From assembly GCA_027017025.1 (NCBI GenBank), contig JALURH010000073.1, forward strand, positions 1 through 5,171: 5,171 bases of DNA. Reading direction: 5' to 3'. How positions within the stretch are numbered: position 1 is the first letter of the stretch; each line of letters begins with the position of its first letter. The notes beneath the pieces were generated by a model, which did no database searches, was not told the DNA's origin, and saw only the letters and a list, made by a program, of their open reading frames with translations. The stretch is from Thermofilaceae archaeon (GTDB taxonomy: Archaea; Thermoproteota; Thermoprotei; Thermofilales; Thermofilaceae). Shown piece by piece: positions 1 through 5,171 of this stretch. The translations under genes and the position numbers were made by a program.

Positions 1-84
1 TAAGCCTTACGGAGGTTTAAAATACTTTCTAGCATAGTATCGCCATACGAAACTGCTAAATATTTAGTAGTCATTAATAGTTGT

Positions 85-360
85 TGGTAGGCGTGGAGCG
101 GCGATGTGTGGGTGAGCCGTAGCCTTAAGATGTGTGGGTTTCCCCAGGGTTTAAGCACCCTCTACTATGTGGTGAATAAATGATCCCATGGTGGAGGATG
201 TAGATGAAGACTCTGGGTGGGGTTACCACAAATGGGTGCGAGACCAATGACTTGCTCCCAATGAACCCAGGAGGGGGTTGAGGCCAATGAACACCAAGCG
301 GCTGATAGACCAGAATCTACCAACGACTATAAAAGTCTATCAGCCGTAAACCCCGTAGAT
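85..360 (+). pseudogene. GC-rich remnant, possibly an eroded tnpB (IS200/IS605-type) 3' end
   Basis: Between about 85 and 300 the base composition rises to roughly 54% G+C while both flanks are clearly AT-richer, yet no intact ORF exists. The frame starting at 91 reads as plausible protein (…GDVWVSRSLKMCGF…) up to a TGA at 181, has further stops at 205 and 262, then stays open without a start codon from 265 to 441 (TQEGVEANEHQ…). A second frame gives a 20-residue stretch from ATG 188 to TGA 248. Three copies of CCAATGA (244, 258, 284) and a hairpin follow. The impression is of the degenerate C-terminal tail and right end of a crenarchaeal tnpB transposon, where CCATGAAC-like motifs and a terminal hairpin are common. 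This is recollection of family style, not a match. The catalytic RuvC and zinc-finger parts of TnpB are not visible. A structured non-coding RNA on either strand is the main alternative. Confidence 0.22.
299..346. repeat. Perfect 12-bp inverted repeat with 24-nt loop
   Basis: CGGCTGATAGAC at 299-310 is exactly complementary to GTCTATCAGCCG at 335-346, leaving a 24-nt loop (311-334). The stem can extend by one G-T wobble (298/347). The loop contains CTATAAAA, itself TATA-like on the plus strand. The repeat sits at the right border of the GC-rich island. It could be the terminal hairpin of a decayed transposon end, the first stem of a small RNA transcribed leftwards, or a regulatory dyad. The repeat is certain, its role is not. 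Confidence 0.75.
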
Positions 361-366
361 TTACAA

Positions 367-376
367 TATTTTATAG
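367..376 (-). promoter_or_regulatory. Candidate archaeal TATA box, leftward
   Basis: On the minus strand the sequence reads CTATAAAATA. The expected start, about 25 nt downstream, falls near 346, exactly at the outer edge of the 12-bp inverted repeat. A leftward transcript would therefore begin with that hairpin and run into the GC-rich island. No BRE is convincing, and AT-rich DNA gives such boxes by chance. Confidence 0.25.
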
Positions 377-617
377 CACTAAATGCCGCAAGATTATATC
401 TATATAGTCCAAAGATAGTATTTTTCCCAAGATCCCTTTAACCTCATACTTGATGTTGAATTTATAATCTCTAATCCTCCTAGAACAAGATCCTAGACAT
501 TTTACACGAATAACGTGACTACAGTACTGCAGTGAGGCTTGAGCATAACACTGGTGATGAGCACATAGATTGGGGGATGTATATCTCTACTCCAAATACC
601 TGAAACAATCTCGAGAA
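377..617. other. AT-rich intergenic stretch without a supported gene
   Basis: No ORF of convincing length or composition is present on either strand. The longest items are fragments such as a 15-codon minus-strand frame starting at 447. TTTATAAT at 460-468 is TATA-like but has no gene behind it. The only structure seen is the near-palindrome at 518-533. Confidence 0.6.
518..533. repeat. 16-bp near-perfect palindrome
   Basis: ACTACAGTACTGCAGT is its own reverse complement apart from one mismatched pair, with a perfect 8-bp core CAGTACTG. It is the kind of dyad bound by a dimeric helix-turn-helix regulator, but no promoter is clearly associated with it here. Role unknown. Confidence 0.4.
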
Positions 618-620
618 AAT

Positions 621-628
621 TTTATAAA
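621..628 (+). promoter_or_regulatory. Strong archaeal TATA box, rightward
   Basis: TTTATAAA, preceded by the purine/A-rich stretch CGAGAAAAT (612-620) that could serve as a BRE, is close to the archaeal box A consensus. Initiation about 25 nt downstream would be near 650, just before the ATGATGA box C motif at 652. No protein gene follows on the plus strand, so a short RNA or an antisense transcript to the downstream hydrolase gene is the likely product if the promoter is active. On the minus strand the same AT run would act as a T-rich termination tract. Confidence 0.4.
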
Positions 629-648
629 AATTATTCCCTATCTACTCC

Positions 649-703
649 TCGATGATGAATGCACGTCAGGGGGTAGATGCCCTGATTGGTCTTTACTGAT
701 TCC
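649..703 (+). ncRNA. Candidate C/D box sRNA
   Basis: A consensus box C (ATGATGA, 652-658) lies at the predicted 5' end of a transcript from the TATA box at 621-628. A box D (CTGA, 696-699) follows 37 nt later, giving a molecule of about 50 nt, the usual size of archaeal C/D guides. A weak internal C'-like element (AGATGC, 675-680) is present, but no clear D' box. A second CTGA at 682-685 is also possible. Flanks show no terminal stem. The sequence also folds into two hairpins, which argues against the C/D reading. The right part lies just beyond the 3' end of the hydrolase gene on the other strand. Weakly supported. Confidence 0.22.
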
Positions 704-709
704 TCAGTC

Positions 710-1537
710 CTAGATATTTATAGATAATCCATCATATGCTGGAGTAATCCCATAAGGCTTTAGTGACTCCTCCATTTCCTCGTGGAGTGGACATGTAAGG
801 TGGGAGAAATGTGTAACTACAAATGGGGTATCGCTAGTTATAACCCCGTGGTCCACCATCCACTCCCTAAGTTTAATAACGTCTCTAAACCCCATATGGT
901 ACTCAAATACTTCTGAACCCAAGATACCTAGTGTAGCCTCAGAAACTACTGCATCTAGCCTTCTATCGCTGAGAACCTCCACGGTCCTCGGGGGGAGAGG
1001 GCCTGTATCACATGCATATAGGATAGTTTTCCCACCCTTCTCCACCAAGTATATTAGTGCTTGCTCACCGTGCTCAGGAGCATGTCTCGCAGCTAGAGCT
1101 GTAACAACGTATCTACCTGCCCTAATTGTTTCAAATGGTCTAACCACCTTAGTGTTGAGGTTTAGTTCCCTGAAATACCCTCTATACCTCTTTCTCAGCA
1201 ACCTAGCTACATAACTGCTACAAATAACCCTCATACGCCTAGGTTTCTCCACAGCGAAGGGGAAAGACCTTAGCCTTAGTTCATCGATATACAGGTGGTC
1301 TTCGTGGGAATGAGTTACTAGGAGGGTACCTACATCTCTCAGCTCTACACCGAAATCTACGCTACGTCTATATACATCAGGGGAAAAATCTATCAATAAA
1401 TCATTGTCGACCAGAAGGGAGGCTCTAGCCCTAATGTTTCTCCCTCTCCTCTCCCTAGCGGCTAGACAGTTTTCACAGTTACAGAAAGTAGCTGGGTAGC
1501 CCTCAGCCGAGGCTGTGCCTAGAAAAAGTAGTCTCAT
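710..1537 (-). CDS. PhnP-like metallo-beta-lactamase-fold hydrolase
   Basis: A complete 275-residue protein of the MBL fold, probably a cytosolic phosphodiesterase. Visible residues: the metal motif THSHEDH gives His76, His78, Asp80 and His81; His156 lies in the stretch that aligns with the PhnP ligand His143; Asp177 is in YACDTG; His243 and His246 are in VVTHFSH. Near the N terminus CNCENC (Cys19, Cys21, Cys24) followed by an Arg-rich stretch matches the extra structural zinc site of E. coli PhnP, where three Cys and the second His of THxSH bind zinc. The C terminus (AYDGLSINI) also resembles PhnP (FDGMEIGVA). PhnP cleaves 5-phosphoribosyl 1,2-cyclic phosphate in phosphonate breakdown. No other phn gene is seen here, so the substrate is probably another cyclic phosphate or phosphodiester. 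There is no clear ribosome site before the ATG and a 49-bp gap to the regulator gene, so it may have its own promoter with a short leader. Confidence 0.88.
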   Translation of the reverse strand: MRLLFLGTASAEGYPATFCNCENCLAARERRGRNIRARASLLVDNDLLIDFSPDVYRRSVDFGVELRDVGTLLVTHSHEDHLYIDELRLRSFPFAVEKPRRMRVICSSYVARLLRKRYRGYFRELNLNTKVVRPFETIRAGRYVVTALAARHAPEHGEQALIYLVEKGGKTILYACDTGPLPPRTVEVLSDRRLDAVVSEATLGILGSEVFEYHMGFRDVIKLREWMVDHGVITSDTPFVVTHFSHLTCPLHEEMEESLKPYGITPAYDGLSINI

Positions 1538-1574
1538 AGGAGTAATATATTGTAGCGGAAAGATAAGGGTAGCT

Positions 1575-1586
1575 ATTAATAATAAT
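1575..1586 (-). promoter_or_regulatory. Weak candidate promoter for the hydrolase gene
   Basis: ATTATTATTAAT on the minus strand follows the regulator stop codon and lies about 40-48 nt before the hydrolase ATG. It would place transcription start near 1552 and give a leader of about 15 nt. The lack of a Shine-Dalgarno sequence before this ATG fits a short-leader mRNA. The match to a TATA box is poor, and read-through from the upstream operon is equally possible. Confidence 0.2.
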
Positions 1587-2618
1587 CTAGACCCAAATCT
1601 TAATTGTTCTCGCAGCTATCTCCTCAATGTAAGCATCAATCCCCCCCGCCCTGAGAAGCTTCCCATCCTCCGTCTCTATTAATACATTATACATACCATC
1701 TTCTGAATCTATTACAACCTCCTTCGCTATACCCACTATCTTCCGCCTACGGCCTCTCCTAGTTTCGTAACCATTAACCTCGAGGTGTACGGTATACCCT
1801 CTATCTATCAACCATTTTATATCCTTTAGAGCTAACCTATGACAGGTATATGTACGTGGTAGCGTATCTAGTTTTAAAGCATCGTTAATAGGCCTCGATA
1901 TATCCCATCTATTAATAAAGTTATGCATAAAGAGGTCAACTAAGCTAGGTTCTTCCGTCAATATTGCATATCCCTTCAGGTTTAATGTGCTGAAAAGTGC
2001 ATGCTGAACGTAGATACAGGAGGATGAATCAGCTATTAGTATGAAATCGCTTCTCCTACCCAGCCTCACTCTACCAATACTTACAGCTTTCCCTACTAGA
2101 CTTTCGGGCACCTCCCTCGGGAACAAGAGTATAAATATTTGTACGCCTCTCTCCCGTGCCCTACTTAGTTGCTCCAGGAGGTTGTTGAATAGGAGATGAT
2201 TCGTACTGAGAAGTATATCTATCTCGGCTTTCTCAATAATATCCTTTACGGTATCAGAGATATTCTTCCTGCTCCTAATAACCCATATAGGTGGTACAGT
2301 TAGTTGATGAATATTACGCCTAACCTCGGAGAGCTCCTTAATTAATTTTCTCCTACGTTTAGACATATCACGTATTACCCTAGTAAGTACTACATCGGGT
2401 TCTACTGCGCGGTACACTCTGGGGCGACCGGGTTGTTCAACAACAAACCCCTTCTGCTCAAGTTTCTCAAGGATACCGTAGAGCTGTGGAACATGTAGGC
2501 CCATGCTATGGGCTAGCATACTTATAGTTGCTTCCTCGAATGATAGGAGGGTAACGTAGGCTTTAGCCTCAGTCCTAGTTAGGCCGAAAGCCTCTAGGTC
2601 AGAGAGTATATCATGCAT
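1587..2618 (-). CDS. TrmB-family sugar-responsive transcriptional regulator
   Basis: A 343-residue protein, close to the 338 residues of Thermococcus TrmB. Residues 1-75 form the winged helix: LTRTEAKAYVTLL, then TISMLAHSMG, the recognition-helix region HVPQLYGILEKLEQKGF, and a wing VEQPGRPRVYRAVEP. Residues 75-107 are charged and likely a coiled coil for dimerisation. Residues 110-235 form the phospholipase-D-like central domain with no HKD catalytic motif seen. Residues 236-343 are the beta-rich effector domain, with the family hallmarks LEVNGYETRRG and AGGIDAYIEEI (GG at 325-326, Glu332/333). TrmB proteins bind maltose, trehalose or related sugars and usually control the adjacent ABC transporter operon, so this one probably controls the genes upstream of it and possibly itself. 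It starts 14 bp after the preceding stop; GGGGG at 2626-2630 is a weak ribosome site 7 nt before the ATG. The exact ligand cannot be read from the sequence. Confidence 0.9.
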   Translation of the reverse strand: MHDILSDLEAFGLTRTEAKAYVTLLSFEEATISMLAHSMGLHVPQLYGILEKLEQKGFVVEQPGRPRVYRAVEPDVVLTRVIRDMSKRRRKLIKELSEVRRNIHQLTVPPIWVIRSRKNISDTVKDIIEKAEIDILLSTNHLLFNNLLEQLSRARERGVQIFILLFPREVPESLVGKAVSIGRVRLGRRSDFILIADSSSCIYVQHALFSTLNLKGYAILTEEPSLVDLFMHNFINRWDISRPINDALKLDTLPRTYTCHRLALKDIKWLIDRGYTVHLEVNGYETRRGRRRKIVGIAKEVVIDSEDGMYNVLIETEDGKLLRAGGIDAYIEEIAARTIKIWV

Positions 2619-2632
2619 CTCTATTCCCCCAA

Positions 2633-3409
2633 CTAGTGTATATTGACTATTATTTCTCCTATAGATTTCACCTTAGCCTGTAATTCTGCAATCGTTTTAG
2701 CACTCCCCCCGATATACCTTACTTCCCTATATGCTAGAGGCAACTTATTTATAGGGTTAAAATCCCAGTCAGTAAATTCTAGACCAGCTTCCCTAGCGAT
2801 AATATACCCTGCAGCTATCTCTGGGGTCCACGTCCTCCCTATGCCTACTTCAGCCACCCCCCTAGCTAGGGCACATAGCTCCAGGGCAGTACATCTCAGC
2901 TCCACCGAGTTCAGCCCCTTAACTATAACATTCGTTGTTATTGCCTGAAAGTTTATAGGTACTTTAAGTGCTTCATCCCGGAGCCCATTAGATAATCCAT
3001 TGGGTCCTACAACATAGGCTCCCTTACCTTTTTCAGCCCTATAGTATGTCATTTCACTTAAATCAACTACGAATCCATACACGATTTCGCCTCTATGGGC
3101 TAAGGCTAAGCTATATGCGTAGTACTTTAGTCCACACATAAAGTTAAGTGAACCGTCGAGGAGATCACATATACATAGCCATTCTGAGCCTAAGTCGCCT
3201 ACAAGCCCCGAATCCTTACCTAGTAGTGCTACATCTCCTAGATACTCCTTAAGTAAGTTATGTGATTCCCTCTCCCACCTAGGTTTATAGTGTTTTATAA
3301 GTATGCGGTAGCTAATCATTTCCTCACGTAGGTGGAGAGCCTCCTCCAATATTTTTTTAGCATGGCCTAGGAGCAATTCGTCGAGATACTCTAGTTTTAC
3401 TCTAGCCAT
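2633..3409 (-). CDS. Inositol-monophosphatase-family protein with altered metal ligands
   Basis: A 258-residue protein of the usual IMPase length (numbering from the ATG at 3409). The central motif CDLLDGSLNF (Asp82, Leu84, Asp85, Gly86, Ser87) matches DPxDGTxNF, and SLALAHRGEIVYGFVVDLSEMTYYRAEKGKGAY (read in segments from about 100 to 132) follows the family pattern. EIAAGYIIAREAG near 197-209 matches the D-I-A-A-G…EAG helix. Two metal ligands differ: the GEES motif is GKDS, placing Lys65 where human Glu70 sits, and the third-motif Asp220 is Glu197. Known relatives dephosphorylate inositol phosphates, fructose 1,6-bisphosphate or PAP. The gene directly follows the ABC ATPase, suggesting a role in handling the imported compound. 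GTG at 3418, immediately after the ATPase TGA, would add three residues. The ATG is preferred because GGTG lies just before it, though at a short spacing of 3 nt. Activity is uncertain. Confidence 0.85.
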   Translation of the reverse strand: MARVKLEYLDELLLGHAKKILEEALHLREEMISYRILIKHYKPRWERESHNLLKEYLGDVALLGKDSGLVGDLGSEWLCICDLLDGSLNFMCGLKYYAYSLALAHRGEIVYGFVVDLSEMTYYRAEKGKGAYVVGPNGLSNGLRDEALKVPINFQAITTNVIVKGLNSVELRCTALELCALARGVAEVGIGRTWTPEIAAGYIIAREAGLEFTDWDFNPINKLPLAYREVRYIGGSAKTIAELQAKVKSIGEIIVNIH

Positions 3410-3418
3410 AGGCACCAC

Positions 3419-4507
3419 TCATATTATTAGTTTCTCGCTCTTCTTATCGTATAGGTGTGCTTTACCGAAATCAAAAAATACCCATATTTTCTCCCCCATC
3501 TCCGCCTTAAGAGATGGATCAACTAGCGCCTTTATCATAATGTCTCCCCTAGTAAGCGTTAACACCACTCTATCCCCAAGGGGCTCGGAAACATACACCA
3601 GGAAGTCTATAGCCCCCTCCATTTCCTCCCTAGAAACTTTTATATCCTGAGGCCTTATACCGAAAACGTATTCTCCCCTATCCTCTATTACCCTAGCCCA
3701 GCTTTCAGGAATCTCTAGCTTAAATGCTCTAAAATCAAGATATTTGCGGTTAGTTAACGTACAGTCAATAATATTCATAGGTGGACTACCTATAAAGCCA
3801 GCGACAAATAGGTTTGCTGGTTTATCGTAGAGCTCGTCAGGGGTTCCGACCTGTTGTAGCCTGCCGTTGTTTAGTACAGCTATTCGGTCAGACATACTCA
3901 TAGCTTCAACTTGGTCATGTGTAACATAGATAGTTGTACAACCAAACTCTCTCTGTATTCTCTTTAGTTCAGCCCTCATATACACCCTCAGCTTAGCATC
4001 CAGGTTTGCTAAAGGCTCATCCAGCAGGAGGACTGAGGGCTCTATCATTAGTGCCCTTGCGAGAGCTACACGTTGCTGCTGACCACCACTAAGTTCATGG
4101 GGTCTCCTATCCAAGAGGTCTCTAATTCTCAGGAGATCCGCTACTTCATATACCCTTTTCTTAATTTCCTCCCTGGAGAGCTTCCTCACATACCCTGGGA
4201 ACGCTATGTTATCGAAAACATTCATGTGGGGGAAGAGTGCGTAACTCTGGAAAACCATCGAAACATTCCTCCTCTGGGGAGGTACATACGTTGCCTCGCC
4301 GTCGTCAACCAACTCGTCGCCGAAGTAGATTCGCCCACTGGTAACCCTCTCTAAACCAGAGATAAGCCTTAGGGTCGTTGTTTTTCCACAGCCACTCGGC
4401 CCCAATAGAACCATGAATTCCCCATCCTTCACCTCAAGCGTAAGGTTATCTACGGCAACCACCTTCCCAAACCTCTTCGTAACCCCCTCAAGGAATATCT
4501 CGACCAC
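3419..4507 (-). CDS. ABC transporter ATP-binding protein, MalK/UgpC type
   Basis: The ATPase of a CUT1-type carbohydrate importer, 362 residues from the GTG at 4507. All nucleotide-binding motifs are intact: Walker A GPSGCGKT (36-43), Q-loop Gln87, signature LSGGQ (139-143), Walker B SVLLLDE (158-164), D-loop LANLD (166-170) and switch His197. After about residue 235, FIGSPPMN begins the MalK-type C-terminal OB-fold domain, with GIRPQDI at 283-289. Length and domain order fit MalK, UgpC and MsmK, which dimerise beneath two permeases at the inner face of the membrane. No typical EIIA-binding or MalT-control sequence can be judged from here. The GTG at 4516 overlaps the permease stop and would add three residues. 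The GTG at 4507 is chosen because a good GGTGAT ribosome site (4512-4517) lies 4 nt before it, and MVEIFLEGVTKRFG is a typical start. Substrate cannot be told from this subunit. Confidence 0.93.
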   Translation of the reverse strand: MVEIFLEGVTKRFGKVVAVDNLTLEVKDGEFMVLLGPSGCGKTTTLRLISGLERVTSGRIYFGDELVDDGEATYVPPQRRNVSMVFQSYALFPHMNVFDNIAFPGYVRKLSREEIKKRVYEVADLLRIRDLLDRRPHELSGGQQQRVALARALMIEPSVLLLDEPLANLDAKLRVYMRAELKRIQREFGCTTIYVTHDQVEAMSMSDRIAVLNNGRLQQVGTPDELYDKPANLFVAGFIGSPPMNIIDCTLTNRKYLDFRAFKLEIPESWARVIEDRGEYVFGIRPQDIKVSREEMEGAIDFLVYVSEPLGDRVVLTLTRGDIMIKALVDPSLKAEMGEKIWVFFDFGKAHLYDKKSEKLII

Positions 4508-4511
4508 ATTT

Positions 4512-4517
4512 ATCACC
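4512..4517 (-). promoter_or_regulatory. Ribosome binding site of the ABC ATPase, inside the permease stop
   Basis: GGTGAT on the minus strand matches the complement of the archaeal 16S rRNA 3' end and contains the permease TGA stop. It lies 4 nt before the GTG at 4507 and is what favours that start over the GTG at 4516. The arrangement implies translational coupling of permease and ATPase. Confidence 0.6.
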
Positions 4518-5171
4518 TAATCTCTATCTTCCCGAGGCGAATCTTCATTAAATGCTCCCTAAAAACATAATATACGCCTAGTGGGGGAATTATATAGATA
4601 ATAGATAGAGCACAAGCGGATCCATAATCTATAGCTAACCCTATCTCGCCTGGATTGTGTATGAATATGGAGGCTAAGCCTAGTGATATGGGGTATAGAT
4701 CCTCGGAGTATATCATTATAAGAGGTACTATAAAGTTGCCCCAGCCACTCAGGAAGCTTAGGAAAGCAACCACAGCTAAGCCGGGACCAGCTGCCGGTAG
4801 AATAACGCGGAAAAGCGTCATCAAATAATCACAGCCACATATCCACGCTTGCTCCTCTATCTCCCTAGGTATGTGGTCGAAGAATCCCTTAATAATCCAT
4901 ATTTGCGTAGGGATAGTTCCAGACGCTATGATTATAGATGTTCCCAAAAGGTTATCTATGAGCCCTAGAAGTCTACCAAGCCTAAAGAGTGGAAGCATCT
5001 TAGCCGTCATAGGCATAAATCCTATTAGCAGTATAGCTGTCATCAATAGGTCTTTGCCTCTAAACTTAAGCCTGGAGAGGGCATAGCCCGCTGGAGCACT
5101 TAGTACAACGGTTATAATCATAGTAGCAAAACCTATTATGAAGCTATTCATTATCCACGTCGACATATAGA
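4513..5171 (-). CDS. Sugar ABC transporter permease, MalG type (5' end cut by window)
   Basis: An inner-membrane subunit of a CUT1 carbohydrate importer. The frame runs open through the right edge, and the in-frame Met at 5166 lies inside the protein: the visible 217 residues begin at the TWIMNSFIIGFAT segment, which in MalG-type permeases (about 275-295 residues) comes after roughly 60-80 residues. The usual periplasmic-side first helix is therefore outside the window. Hydrophobic helices are seen near 9-30, 40-60, 74-94, 122-145 and 185-205 (counting from Met 5166). The cytoplasmic EAA loop, which docks on the ATPase, is EQAWICGCDYLMTLFRVILP (105-124), with the conserved Glu, Ala, Gly111, Asp113 and Leu-Pro. 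It overlaps the ATPase gene region and shares its transcript. The partner permease (MalF type) and binding protein should lie upstream, beyond 5171. Confidence 0.9.
   Translation of the reverse strand, partial: YMSTWIMNSFIIGFATMIITVVLSAPAGYALSRLKFRGKDLLMTAILLIGFMPMTAKMLPLFRLGRLLGLIDNLLGTSIIIASGTIPTQIWIIKGFFDHIPREIEEQAWICGCDYLMTLFRVILPAAGPGLAVVAFLSFLSGWGNFIVPLIMIYSEDLYPISLGLASIFIHNPGEIGLAIDYGSACALSIIYIIPPLGVYYVFREHLMKIRLGKIEIR

Larger units (their letters stand above)
611..709 (-). terminator. Candidate terminator region after the hydrolase gene
   Basis: Directly beyond the minus-strand stop codon at 710-712 are two inverted repeats: ACTGA/TCAGT with a 4-nt loop (695-708) and TCAGGG/CCCTGA with an 8-nt loop (666-685). 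Read leftwards they are followed by T-rich sequence (AATTTTTATAAAATTTT on the minus strand, about 617-633). Archaeal termination depends mainly on T-tracts, so the T-rich part is the more relevant signal. Confidence 0.35.

Noticed and set aside
60..350. SRP RNA, RNase P RNA or tRNA in the GC-rich island
   Set aside because: I found no SRP helix-8 motif, no RNase P conserved core and no tRNA T-loop. The G+C content (about 54%) is also low for a hyperthermophile structural RNA.
400..447. Minus-strand 15-codon ORF behind a TATA-like box
   Set aside because: It is very short, without a ribosome site or any recognisable feature.
554..603. Second possible C/D sRNA (GTGATGA at 554, CTGA at 600)
   Set aside because: There is no TATA box at a suitable distance and no C' or D' elements. 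Such spaced boxes occur by chance.
2643..2948. 101-codon plus-strand ORF
   Set aside because: It lies wholly inside the IMPase-family gene on the other strand, and its translation looks like an antisense shadow with no family features.
4073..4354. 93-codon plus-strand ORF
   Set aside because: It is antisense to the ABC ATPase signature and Q-loop region, whose motifs are all intact.
4512..4517. GGTGAT as half of a TrmB operator (TATCAC-N5-GTGATA type)
   Set aside because: The second half-site is missing, and the position fits a ribosome binding site better.
4871..5086. 71-codon plus-strand ORF
   Set aside because: It is antisense to the permease membrane segments. The permease frame is clearly real.

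Overview
The window looks like part of a hyperthermophilic archaeal genome, most likely Thermoproteota (Crenarchaeota, Desulfurococcales-like). The reasons are the dominance of AGG/AGA arginine, ATA isoleucine and CTA leucine codons, a Shine-Dalgarno sequence of the GGTGAT type, archaeal TTTATAAA-type boxes, and a full-length TrmB-family sugar regulator, a family best known from archaea. The lineage is inferred from these traits, not from a marker gene.

All five convincing genes lie on the minus strand and read right to left from 5171 to 710. In transcription order they are: a sugar-type ABC permease of the MalG class, cut by the right edge of the window; a MalK/UgpC-type ABC ATPase, whose start overlaps the permease stop; an inositol-monophosphatase-family protein immediately after it; a TrmB-like regulator 14 bp further on; and, after a 49-bp gap, a PhnP-like metallo-beta-lactamase-fold hydrolase. 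The first four are packed like one operon. The operon promoter, the partner permease and the solute-binding protein are expected beyond the right edge.

The natural reading is a carbohydrate or polyol (possibly phosphorylated) uptake system with its own regulator and one or two phosphoester-cleaving enzymes. The pairing of an IMPase-family protein with a PhnP-like phosphodiesterase next to a UgpC/MalK-type transporter suggests salvage of a phosphorylated polyol such as an inositol- or glycerol-phosphodiester. This is a hypothesis. The IMPase-family protein has substitutions at two of its usual metal ligands, so it may be a divergent enzyme or a non-catalytic protein.

Positions 1-709 hold no intact gene. 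About 85-300 is a GC-rich island (about 54% G+C over 91-300, clearly AT-richer on both sides) with broken coding-like frames and three CCAATGA repeats. It may be an eroded IS200/IS605 tnpB 3' end or a structured RNA. It is followed by a perfect 12-bp inverted repeat (299-346) with archaeal TATA-like boxes on both strands nearby. Further right are an isolated near-palindrome (518-533), a strong plus-strand TATA box (621-628) placed ahead of a consensus box C motif (possible C/D sRNA), and two small hairpins plus a T-rich tract that could end the minus-strand transcript.
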